64,000 nt of DNA from Bedellia somnulentella. Taxonomy: Eukaryota; Arthropoda; Insecta; Lepidoptera; Bedelliidae. The stretch lies in NCBI GenBank assembly GCA_963576735.1, contig OY755173.1, positions 19,438,873 to 19,502,872 on the forward strand, read 5' to 3'. A program made the position numbers and the translations under genes. Under the pieces are notes generated by a model. It saw nothing but the letters and a program-made list of their open reading frames with translations, did not search any database and had not been told where the DNA came from. Below, in pieces: positions 21,374-32,100 of this stretch; positions within the stretch are counted from its first letter, which is position 1, and every line of letters begins with the position of its first letter.

Positions 21374-21612
21374 TAGCCGTGTAGTGTCGGCTTAGAATGA
21401 CGATACCCCATTTCTTCCGGTGGGTGAACGTAAGAGGCGACTAACGGTATTAGGGCTTTTAGATTTTCGGAGACCCATCACTAACGATAATTTGTTTATA
21501 CCATTTTCTCCCCTATCAACTTTTAAATGTGACTGAAGAGTTTCTAGCTCTGAAGCTCTGGCTGCCCCTTCATGGGATTTATAGCCGTGAGTATATGTGT
21601 GTATGTTATTTT
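21374..21612 (+). mobile_element. SINE-A copy
   Basis: Head GCCGTGTAGTGTCGGCTTAG, tail GCCGTGAGTATATGTGTGTA. It has a short internal deletion before GGAGACCCATCAC. Confidence 0.8.
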
Positions 21613-21731
21613 TATATCTGTTAGTACTTTGTTGTAGAAAGTTGTTTTTTAGTGTTAGTACCTCTGCCTGCACTACCGTCGGGATTTGCGGTGTGAACGT
21701 TTGAATTAATATTAATAACTCAGTGATTGAC

Positions 21732-21795
21732 TTTTTCGAAGCTTTGGCTACCCCTTCTAGGGATTTATAGTCGTAAGTATATTTATGTATGTAAT
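21732..21795 (+). mobile_element. SINE-A tail fragment
   Basis: GCTTTGGCTACCCCTTCTAG followed by GGATTTATAGTCGTAAGTAT and TATGTATG. Confidence 0.65.
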
Positions 21796-22012
21796 AATGT
21801 TTTTTTTAAAACAGCCAGGTATACAGCATTTTGCATTATGATGAAACAATGAGATTTACATTTTCTGTTACTCCAACGGTATGAGAAATAATAATATGTA
21901 TGTCAGTATGTGATGTGGCAAGATTGATAAATACTTTTTACAAATAGGATAAGTATTCTGTACTGTAGAAGTAGCGCGTAGGTACCTAGATAAAATAAAA
22001 TGACGACTTGGT

Positions 22013-22235
22013 AGCTCAGTGGGTAGAACACTGCTTATCTTGCAGACGACTAGTTTTCTAACCCTGGGACATTGTATTTGTACAAAACGGCGATGGGCCT
22101 GTCCTCTATCACGTGAGTACACTGTCCGAGCATAACGTGGGTACTCTGAACACCCGGTGACAATGTCACGTGAATATCAGAAGTATTGATACCACTGCCG
22201 ACCCCGTTCGGGGATATTCGGCGTTAACGTTTGAG
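22013..22235 (+). mobile_element. SINE-B copy, internally deleted
   Basis: The tRNA-like head GGTAGCTCAGTGGGTAGAAC is joined to the 3' half beginning TTGTACAAAACGGCGATGGG and ending ACCCCGTTCGGGGATATTCG. Confidence 0.75.
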
Positions 22236-22663
22236 TTGGAGTTAAATGTCCGTATGATTGCAGTTGAAACCAGCTATAGATATTTTTTAAATACTTCTCT
22301 AATAATACTTTCAACATTTTCAAATCATTAGCCGCTTTATGTGGAGAATAGATTATAAAAGAATCATTAATTTTGGAAATGGGTTAACATTCGAGCCACA
22401 TAACCCAGTAAAATTAATTATAATGTATTATAAATAATATTAAATGATACCTTTTCGAGCTGACATTTTAGTATAGTAATAACCAGAAGTTTGAATGCGA
22501 CAAACCCACAAATGCTTGTGGAATGTCTGCTTGTGGAAGATACATTTTTTTAATTAAATATTTGTGGTCTATCACCACATCATCGCCAACCAATCAATGA
22601 AATTAAACCCTCCAGCCACAAACTTTATTCTATGCCTCAAACTAAACAACTCAAATCATTTAA
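22236..22663. other. No gene or element recognised
   Basis: AT-rich intergenic DNA. I see nothing I can support in it. Confidence 0.4.
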
Positions 22664-22740
22664 ATCTTTTTGTTCATGAAAACCTCATGTGGGGATTATA
22701 ACTAATAAATAAAGGAAAGAATAATCTCGACACAAGCGCT
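22664..22740 (-). mobile_element. Retroposon family D, 3' half
   Basis: TTTGTTCATGAAAACCTCAT, GGGGATTATAACTAATAAAT and AAAGGAAAGAATAATCTCGA, as in 13456-13664 but without the inverted arm. Confidence 0.65.
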
Positions 22741-22892
22741 CAATACCTCACTGACGGAATGATGCGGAGTAGTGCTATTATACGCCGCCACTACAGCACG
22801 AATACGTCTTGCACGATGTTATTAAATAAATAAATGTGTTTATTCTGTTTATTTTATTTTAATAAACAGAAGATCGTTCATTATTCACACAT

Positions 22893-23120
22893 TTATTTTC
22901 GGCTATTAATCCCTAGAAGGGGTAGCCAGAGCTCAGGAATAAAAATTTCGTTCGCCACTTTTGGAACTTGTGTTGGGATAAGATTATAAAACAAAGATTT
23001 TTGATGGTGGGTCCCCAACAGAATCGCCTTAAAATCACCCAAAAGCCCCAATACCTTTAGCCGTCTATTACGAACCATTACGGTAAGAAATGGGGTAGTG
23101 CTATTCTAAGCCGACACATA
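22893..23120 (-). mobile_element. SINE-A copy, diverged
   Basis: GGCTATTAATCCCTAGAAGG to GTAGTGCTATTCTAAGCCGA. The TATG tail is lost. Confidence 0.75.
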
Positions 23121-23258
23121 GCAGAGAAGAATATCGACAACGACACTGTTAACATTACAAGCAAAAATATCTACAAACGGATGTAATACTCGTACGCAAT
23201 TGGCCTTGTCGACGATTTTGTCCTTGACCATATTTGCAAATTTGCAAATAAACATTAA

Positions 23259-23663
23259 GGCTGCGTCCCCAGTAGGCAAACTGTTAGCCGCCGACTAAGT
23301 TAGCGGCGTATCGGTTTAGTACGCCCTTCCATATATTTCAAATGGAGTGTTCACAGTTTGCTAGTTTTGCACTCACTGTACGCAGTTTGCAGCGTTACGC
23401 GCGCCGACTACCTTAGTGAGCGGCCGACTCCCACCAAAACCGGTTCCAGTCGGCGGCGGCGATTGGTTGTTCGCCGGGCGTAGTGACTCCGTTTGCTCAT
23501 TATTATAAGATCAAGATAATTCAGTCGGTCGGCTAAACTCTTACAGTTTGCTTGCGACGCACGAAAATTGATTTGAGTCTGCAGCTAACTCAAATTTCAG
23601 TTCGCTGCAAATTTGCGGCTCACTCTGTCGGCGGCTAACAGTTTGCCTACTGGGGACGCAGCC
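23259..23663. mobile_element. piggyBac-like MITE with perfect 37-bp terminal inverted repeats
   Basis: TIRs lie at 23259-23295 and 23627-23663, starting GGCTGCGTCCCCAGTAGGCA, with no mismatch. TTAA flanks the left end and TTAG the right, which fits a piggyBac TTAA target with one later mutation. The interior is GC-rich, non-coding, and reuses GCGGC/GCCGC blocks. Confidence 0.82.
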
Positions 23664-23904
23664 TTAGTGAAAGAAAGTCATAAAGTAATAAAATCTGTCT
23701 CGCTCGTGTTACCGAGGCGCCCCCGCCCCGCGCGCCCCGCAGCCGCCATTTCCTAATATTAGCCGAGTTAAGATATCGGGCTTTGTTATCATTTGGTTTT
23801 TGTTTTTAGCGCCATCTAGCGAACAATAAAGAACTAGAAAATAGCCCGCCGAATAAGGGTATTTAAGCACATCACATTTCGTTGTATGGGATTGGGTATC
23901 TGTA

Positions 23905-24402
23905 CTAGTATAGTATTATATTATCTGTGATGGAATCAACTTCCATGTGGGAGTGTCCTGATTCTGAAAATTTGTGCTCAATAACGCGAAGATTGTCGAT
24001 TTTATTAACAGTCCATAATAAAATGGCAGCAACGTACTGATTTCGGTTTTGGCCACTGCGTGTATCCGAAAATAAAGACACTTCTGTTACATTCAATGGT
24101 AAACATTTTGAAAGATAATAATGCAGAATTGTGCCTATTTCTGCACTTCCCATTTTACCATGAACTTCTGTCCATGGAAAGCAAAAAGCATTATTAGGCA
24201 GAGCGGTCTCGTAAATACACAAATTGTATAGAGTTAGTTTTCGCACATAATACAGTATACCAACCATTGAACATGGTAATTGAAGAATGGCTTGCAAGTC
24301 AAAAGTACAGGTAACAAAATTTTTATTAGTCTCGGCTCTTTTAATGTCGTTCGTCGTCGCTCCCATAGCTAGTCTTACAATTCGTTTACTTCTTGAACTC
24401 AT
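23905..24402 (-). pseudogene. Catalytic-region piece of the same transposase-like family
   Basis: 165 open codons from an ATG at 24402, containing FVTCTFDLQAILQLP, LYNLCIYETALPNN, LFSDTRSGQNRNQYVAAILL and ESGHSHMEVDS. The spaced acidic residues (SDT and the E of HSHME) look like a DDE-type active site. Typical members have more sequence on both sides. The continuation expected after HSHME-DS lies 3.2 kb downstream at 20758-20057, so this is either one disrupted gene or two copies. Family name uncertain. Confidence 0.5.
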
Positions 24403-24953
24403 AATGAATGAAAATAACCTTAAAGAATTTAAACTTTAGTTGATCAAAGTGTTTGCTCAACGGTTATCTTGCAACTAACACGGCGCGAAAACGATGTTTG
24501 AAACATGTACAAGTACTTACCTGGTATTGCCTGTATAACTTTTTCGCGCGCGGTTGTATGCTGCGACAAGCAAAAACGACTATGCTACACTTAAATGGTA
24601 TTAGCTGTAGAAATTTCTTATTCGATAACTAGTTAATCCTACTGCTAATACCACTTATCATAGTTTAGTTGGTTTTTACATGTTTATCTCCATACATCAT
24701 TTAATATTATAATACTGCAAAAACATGTTATATAGTTAATAAAATGTTTTGCTTGAAGGAAATGATTATATTAGTAGATTTAAGATAGAGTTATTGGTTT
24801 TTGTCTGTACTTTTATGTGAAATGTGTCAGATAAGGGCACTTAAAGCTCATTTTCGAAAAAAAAATATCGTGTAGACGCAACCAATCAAAAAAAGGGTTT
24901 CACCATTATGTAGACCTGTTTAAGTAAAGTATGATAGTATACATAACTCAATT
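24403..24953. other. Region between two pseudogenes; possible LINE 3' UTR
   Basis: It follows the 3' end of the minus-strand Jockey LINE and may contain its 3' UTR. I see no other feature. Confidence 0.3.
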
Positions 24954-26825
24954 TCACCAAAAAGGGCACTTAGTTGGTTTTGGCAGTAAGGCGTCGATGT
25001 CAGAAGGGAGTTTATTGAACATTTTCAGGGATAGTCCCATAAAGGAGTTACTTACTTTATTAAGTCTCCACTTCGGTACGTTAAGTTTCTCCTTATTCCG
25101 AGTGTTAACAGTATGCCTATCACTAACTTTACTAAATTGGCCTATATTCTTTTTGGCATACATTAAATTCTCAAATATGTATTGGCAAGGGACAGTTAAA
25201 ATGCCAATATCTTTAAATTTTTCGCGCAACGAATACCTCGACCTTAACATGTAAATAGATCGGATAGCTCGCTTTTGTAAGACAAAAACTTTATGAACAT
25301 CAGCCGCTTTACCCCATAATAAAATACCGTACGACATAATACTATGAAAATAACTGAAATAAACAATGCGAGCTGTTTCTATGTCTGCTATTTCTCTAAT
25401 CTTACGCACGGCATACGCTGCTGAGCTCAGCCTTTTAGAAAGTGTTAGTATATGGGGTCCCCATTGCAACTTAGAATCGATTATTATCCCTAGGAATTTT
25501 GTCTCTTTCACTAATTCTACTTTTTCACTGTCAATAACAATATTGGCGTCAACTTGCCTAACATTCGGTAAAGTAAATTTAATACATTTAGTTTTTTTGG
25601 CATTCAGAACCAGGTTATTTACAGTAAACCAATGCAATACCAGTGAGATAGCTTTATTTACGTCGTCAAGAGATGTAGAGGATCTCGCTACATTAAATAT
25701 TAAAGATGTGTCATCTGCAAACATAACTATCTCAGAATACTTTTGTACCATAAATGGTAAATCATTAATATAAATCAGAAACAGTAATGGGCCAAGTATA
25801 GAACCTTGAGGAACGCCCATCTCTATTTCCGATCCTTTCGACGTGGTTCCATTAGTATCTACCTTTAAAGTTCTTTTATCAAGATATGATGCCATTAATT
25901 TCAGTGCTTGCTCGTCAAAACCGTAATATTTAAGTTTAGTCAACGCTATTTCCTTTTTTACACAATCAAAAGCTTTTGTGAGGTCACAAAATATACCTAA
26001 CGCATCCCGGGAGTTTTCCCATGAATTAAAAATATGTTTCATTAGTGACACTCCTGCATCTACAGTAGACCTACCTTTAGTAAAACCATATTGCTCGTCA
26101 TGGAATATATTATTTTTATTGAAATATGAAAGCATTTGGTTGGACATGATTTTCTCGAAAACATTACTGAGAACTGGTAAAATAGAAATAGGCCTATAGT
26201 TGGTAAAGTCCTGACTATCTCCTGATTTATGTAGTGGGATGAGCCTACTTAACTTCATACAGTCTGGAAAGTCTCCTATATCTATACATTTATTAAAAAG
26301 TATCGTTAAATGGGGAGTGATTATATTTATTATTCTGTTTATGACGAAAACTGACATTCCTGTTATGTCTTCGGTTTTTTTAAGATTAATGGTTTTAAAA
26401 TTTTTAATTATATCATTACTGTCAACATACTTGAAAGAAAACTGTGCTGTTGTTTTGGTAACATTTTGTTCCAACAACTCAAGAGCTTTTTGGGGACATG
26501 AATTTAATTTCTCTGTTGTCTGAGTGGGGGTATTTATAAAATGATTTTCAAAAATGTCAGCAATTTGTGATCTTGACTGTATCAGTTCATTATCTAATAA
26601 TAAATTGAGATCATGCGGGGACTTTAGTTTTCCAGTTTCACTGTTAATTATTTTCCAGACAGTCTTACTCTTGTTAGAAGAATTCTTAATTTTATGTTTT
26701 ATGCATCTAGATTTAGCTTCACCACAAACTTTTTTGAAAATTTTTGAATAATTTCTGACATAAATAATAAAATCTTGGTTGAAGTTATAGGACTTTTCTC
26801 TATAAATGTTATATAGGTGCTCTAC
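24954..26825 (-). pseudogene. Jockey-clade LINE ORF2 fragment (reverse transcriptase), 5'-truncated
   Basis: The minus-strand frame is open for 624 codons with no internal stop (26825 to the TGA at 24954). It contains KVCGEAKSRCIKHKIKN, KTVWKIINSETGK, NYRPISILPVLSNVFEKIM, EQYGFTKGRSTVDA, FCDLTKAFDCVKKE, MGVPQGSILGPLLFLIYIND and the catalytic FADDTS near 25710. The endonuclease domain is missing. The C-terminal tail ends early (LLPKPTKCPFW) compared with the usual FYSV-type ending, which is seen instead in the fragment at 31491. The intact frame suggests a fairly recent insertion. Confidence 0.85.
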
Positions 26826-27054
26826 TTATTCTAATTCCAGCGGTGGCCCATTCAGCAAAAGAGCATTTTGTATTACATAGTATTACCTTAGTCAGTCAAT
26901 CATATCTTCTTATAACATAAGATGATGTATTGCAGCCTAAGGTAGCATTTCCCTGTCCGTTTAGACGGATAAAGAAACATTTTAAATTATAAGAATTAAC
27001 AACCAAAGAGAACTAACAAGTTCTTTCTCTTTTTTAATAATCGCTAATATCGTA
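26826..27054. other. Spacer between LINE fragments
   Basis: No gene. CAGCCTAAGGTAGCATTTCC may be repeat-derived but I cannot assign it. Confidence 0.3.
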
Positions 27055-27250
27055 TCTAGTGTCTGCTTAGAATAGCACTATCTCATTTCCTACCGTGGAT
27101 GTTCGTAAGAGGCGACTTAGGGTACTGGGCCTTTATATGTGATTGTGAGGCGATGTGGTTGGAGATCCATCACCGATAACATTTAATTTACAATTTTTCT
27201 CAACTCATTTTCTATTCTTATTCGATTTATAGGCGTGAGTATAATAATAT
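27055..27250 (+). mobile_element. SINE-A copy, diverged
   Basis: TAGTGTCTGCTTAGAATAGC to TTTATAGGCGTGAGTATAAT. One central deletion removes the TAGCTCTGGCTACC segment. Confidence 0.7.
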
Positions 27251-27328
27251 ATATTCTTTCTCTACATTTTAGTTAATTCAGTTACTTTAGTTTGTTCTGT
27301 TCAATTGTTATTTATTTATATATATTCA

Positions 27329-28558
27329 CTGGCTTTATACCATCATTATCAGATCAGTAATAACCTACGGCTCACTGGTCTGGTGGCCGAGAACCAAATT
27401 AACAACAGCTCAAAATGACCTGGAAAAGATGCAACGGCTTGCCTGCCTGGCCATTACAGGCTGTATGAGAACCGCACCTACTGCAGCTCTTCAGGCTTTA
27501 CTGAACCTGCCACCCTTACACTTACACATACAGCAAGAGGCGGCGATGTCCTCACTTAGGCTGAAAAATGCAGGGCACCTTAGAAATGACTCCAGAATCC
27601 TACACACCAGTATACACACAACGGCGATTCAATATCAGCCCTTGCTTGCTGCGCTCTGTGATAGGATAACTAAAACTATAATTACCAAACACAATTACAC
27701 CGTTATACTCGAAGAGGAACAGCATGACTACTCCAATATTAAAGAGGTGCGTGTATACACAGACGGCTCTAAGACCAACCAAGGGACTGGAGCCGGCGTA
27801 TATTCACAAGACCTTAATATTAAAATTTCCAAAAGCCTAGGTCAACACAACACGGTATTCCAAGCAGAGTGTCTTGGAATAACCGAGGCGGCCATGGCAA
27901 TTAAAGCCCGAGCAGTGTCCGATATGCATATCAGAATCATCTCGGACAGTGCATCTGTGCTGCAGGCTCTGGACCGCTGTGAATTCACTTCAGGGCTAGT
28001 CTTGGAGTGCCACAGAGCTCTTGAAGAGGCAGCTCGGAACAACACTTTAACCCTACAATGGATAAGGGGCCACAGCGGCTCCTTAGGTAACGACGCTGCT
28101 GACGAACTGGCTAGGGGGGGCTCGGCAAGGGACCTACATGGTCCTGAACCGATCATACCCCTACCCTACGGTCAGCTTCGCGCATGGCAAAAAGAACGCA
28201 CTCACTCCCTCTCCAAGATACACTGGCAGGAAGAGCCCGGTTGCAGACAGTCGAAGGAAATCATGCCATCCCTTGACAGGAAGCTGACCGGGCGCGCCCT
28301 GTGCGCGCGACAGTGACTGGAGTACTTACAGGACATACCACACTAAATAAACACTTATACACTATAGGTATTACCGACAGCCCCATGTGCCGAGCGTGCA
28401 TGGAAGCTGACGAAACGGTTGCTCACGTGCTCCAGGAATGCACTGGGGTAGCCGATATCCGCTATAACACAATAGGAACCATAAAGTCGCTCCCAGAGGC
28501 GGTAGCTGACCTGGATAAGCTACTCGCCTTCTGGACGGAATTAGGTTGGGAGAATTAA
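27329..28558 (+). pseudogene. LINE RNase H region, one frameshift
   Basis: The first frame is open to 28316 and the second from about 28301 to the TAA at 28558. The frameshift lies near GTGCGCGCGACAG. RNase H active-site residues are present: DGSKTNQGTGAG, the E of FQAECLGITEA, the D of ISDSASVLQAL and GNDAADELA. After the shift a CCHC-like element appears: SPMCRACMEADETVAHVLQE. Upstream is VITYGSLVWWPRTKL, the end of the RT/thumb. Apart from the shift the protein looks functional, so decay is recent. Which LOA, I or R1-like clade it belongs to is not resolved. Confidence 0.8.
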
Positions 28559-28653
28559 ATGACCATTTGGTCCACGCACAATGGCCTGCCATGCCGGGCT
28601 CAGTGCGGAAACCCGTGGCGTTTACCGCCCATCTAATAATAATAATAATAATT
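27329..28653 (+). mobile_element. LOA/I-type LINE 3' end with RNase H domain and (TAA)n tail
   Basis: A 5'-truncated non-LTR element ending in TAATAATAATAATAATAAT at 28634. It retains the end of the RT region and an RNase H domain. A (TAA)n tail with an RNase H domain is typical of I/LOA-group LINEs. The 3' UTR (28559-28633) is short. Confidence 0.8.
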
Positions 28654-28697
28654 GTTATTTATTTATACTATTTTTAACAGTGTGTTATTCCTTAATA

Positions 28698-28935
28698 ATA
28701 CATACATACATACAACTCACGGCAAAAAAATCAAAAAGAGTTTTCTAAAGCTTCCGAAATTAAGATTTGTCAGCCAGTTCTAGAAATTGAATGAGAAACA
28801 TATTGTAAAATAAAAGATGTCCTCAGCCACATCGCCCAACAAACACTTAAAATAAAAACTCTCTAACCCTTACACCGCCTTCAATGACACCCAAGGGAAG
28901 AAATGGGGAATGGGGATAAAATAGCAGGAGGTAAT
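28698..28935 (-). mobile_element. SINE-A copy, old
   Basis: ACATACATACAACTCACGGC to GGGAAGAAATGGGGAATGGG. About 70 percent similar by eye to good copies. Confidence 0.6.
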
Positions 28936-29008
28936 TAACCAAAACTAAACTTTAACTAAATTTATTATTCTTTACACATAACAATAAAACTAGAATCACT
29001 TCAAATGC

Positions 29009-29124
29009 TTAAGGCCATGATCTCTTCGCTTCATATCCTGCGTACTTCTTCCTGTTTTTCAAGCCGGTGACAATGGTTGAACTTTTTGGATAAGCAGACA
29101 CTCCTTTGAATAATGTAGCCGTAT
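29009..29124 (-). CDS. mRpL50: mRpL50 exon 5 and stop codon
   Basis: Acceptor ATTTACAG. 37 codons then TAA at 29009-29011: TATLFKGVSAYPKSSTIVTG and a basic end. An AATAAA lies downstream at 28983 (minus strand TTTATT context), so polyadenylation is probably within about 60 bp. Confidence 0.87.
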
Positions 29125-32100
29125 CTGTAAATATAATTATAAATTTATTATATAAGTATTAAATGTGTGATGAAAACATTGAAAGAAGAGTGAAAAAGGG
29201 TAATGCGGTAAGTGGAGCAATGATTAGCCCAATGACCAGTCAATCAGTGTCTGAAAAGGCCGGAATGGCTGTGCTTAATGCTGTTCTTGTTTCTATGCTT
29301 ATGTATAACAGCGAATGTTGGGTGTTATAAAGAAACATGAGTGCAGAGTAATTGCAGTACAGATGAGGAGTTGTAATGTAAGCAAATTTTTTCATGTAAA
29401 TCTGAAATACCGTGATTCGTGAAAAGTGCGGTGTGAAAGATGATATTGTAAAAAAGATAGGAAAAGGAATGTTGAGATGGTTTGAGCACATAGCGAGGAT
29501 GGATGATAGTAAATTGGTGACAGAGATCTATAAAGCCAATGTAAAAGGTAAAGATGGTAGAGGACGACCTCGGAGGTTCATTTGGACCAAAAGAGAATGA
29601 GCTCAAAAAGGCAGGTGTCCGAAGCATGAAGAATAAAAGAGCATGTATGAAAAGATTGATGGATGTGAACAAAGCCAGATAGGTTTTCCAGGATCGTACC
29701 AAGTGGCAATCAATAGTCTCTGCCTACCCCAATGGGAACTAACGGTGTGAGTATATGTAAGTATAATATAAATTTGTTTTCCAAATAAACAAAACTGTTT
29801 ACTTTGTAGCATTATTATATTGTTAATATTTCAATGTTTAAGAATTTAAGGTTCAATAATACATAAAATAATTAAACCTACATAGTTATATACATCGGCT
29901 ACAAAAAGAAATATATATAAATTAAAAAAGTATAACACTTATTTACATAATTAAAATAGATAACTAAATACTTAAAATCTAAAATAGGACGCTGGAAGCA
30001 TTGCCGTTGTATGGCAATGCTAAGTCTTTGTCCAAGGTAAGAGCCTGCCTTTGTTAAATACAGATTAATTTTAAGTCTCTTCAGGAAGGATTTTACGACT
30101 GTGGTACAGGTTCGACCTAGTACATCGCATCATCTCAGCATTTTAATATTGTTTAAGTAATCTTATATGTTTTCTTTTTGTGTATTAGTATAACTCTTAT
30201 TGTATGTTTTTTGTTTTTTTTTTTATATATATAAATTATTTAAAGCAAAACAAAGCCCTCATTTTATTTCTTACAGTCTTTGTATGATTTTTTTAAGTTT
30301 GTATTTTTGCAAAATGTTTTTTTCTTAATATTTTCCAAAAATAGGTATTCTTTATTTACTATAGCCATATTGTTGTGTACTAACCTGGATGGAATCTTAC
30401 ATAATCCGGCTGTACGTGAAGGTTTTTAGGTAGCTCCATTTTCTTCAAAGCTTCAAAAGGTGTCGTTGTGTGCACTGGAGTATTGTAAAAGTCTTTTAAA
30501 TCGTCTGGAATTCAAATATTAAACATAAGAGAAAATTCAAACACAGGAATTTTGACGTGTATTGCGGTGGCTCACTGGGCAGCTTCAGAAAATACAACTT
30601 AACCTGGCTTCGTATGAACATACTTACATATACACACGGCTATAACTCCCTAGAAGGGGTAACCAGTGCAGCCACTTTTGGAAAGTTGAATGGGGAAAAG
30701 ATGGTAAAGTAAAGGTTGTTGGCGATGGGTCTCCAACCACATCGCCCAAAAATCCCTTAAAAGCTCCAATACCGTTAGTCGCCTCTTACGTTCACCCATC
30801 GGCAGAAACAGGGTAGTGCTATTCTAAGCCGACACTACACGGCACTCTGTATATATATATACTACTCATGATTTAGGCATGGACAATCATTATTATATCT
30901 CTTCTTTTAGGTGACTAAGGTTAAGGGGCTTTATAAGAAATTAGAAGAGTTCGTAATTTCGGTTGATTCCGTTTTCAGAGTCTTAATACTCACCAACGGT
31001 TTCTATAGTGTGCAGTAGAGAGTTGGGAACGGCGTGGCCAGTTTGTTTGAAACATTCATTCAGAACCACAAACTTAACATCCAGTTGTTCAAGTCGGGAG
31101 TCTGACTCCAGACCACTGGCTGAGCAAATTTTTGTGACAGTGTCTGTTATACCTGCTGGAGGATCATACGGTTTGTATGGACGCAGAAATCTGTAATTAA
31201 TATTTTACTATATTAGCTTAGAACTGGTAAAGCAACACAATCATTAAGATAGATTAAAATAGCCATGTAGTGTCAGCTTATAAAAGCAATATTTGTATAT
31301 GTACTTTTGAAAACTGTTTTTTTTTTGTATTGCCGTGAGTGGCATAACAGCTGACTAAAATATGGGCTATTTGACAATCCTTTATTTAATCATTATATTT
31401 TTTATTATTAGTAAATTTTACTAGACCATCTTTTTACCTCTAATAGTGGTTCAAGTGTATATTTGTGCATAAAAACTTATATATATTGGAATGGAACCAG
31501 AAAATGGTCGCCATGTTAGAAAAAACACAAAAACCAATTTAATGCTGTATCCATCCAAAAGAAACTTGGAACTGTATAGGAAAAATGCTTATTTTATGGC
31601 AATTATAATTTACAACAAACTATCAAATGAACTAAGAGAAATGACTTTAATCGAATTTAAACGGACATTGCATAGATATTTGTTGGATAATTGTTTTTAC
31701 TCTGTAAAAGATTTCTTGGAAAAATGCAGTATTTAGTATTTTTGACATTTTTGTATTATTATAAAAAAGTAGTGTCGCCTTAGAATAGCACTACCCCATT
31801 TCTTCCGATGGGTGTACGTAAGAGGCGACTAACGGTATTGGAGCTTTTAAGGGATTTTTGGGCGATGCTGTTGGAGACCCATCACCAACAACCTTTATTT
31901 TTACTATCTTTTCCTCAATCAAATTTCCAAAAGTGGCTGAGGAATTTTTTATTCCTTAGCTCTGGCTACCCCTTCTTGGGACTTATAGCCGTGAGTATAT
32001 GTATAAAAAAATATGTCATTTATTTATTATTATTTTATTGATATTTATAATTATTAAAAAATTGTTGTTTTTGTGTGACGCTTTTAGTAGGTTATTGATG

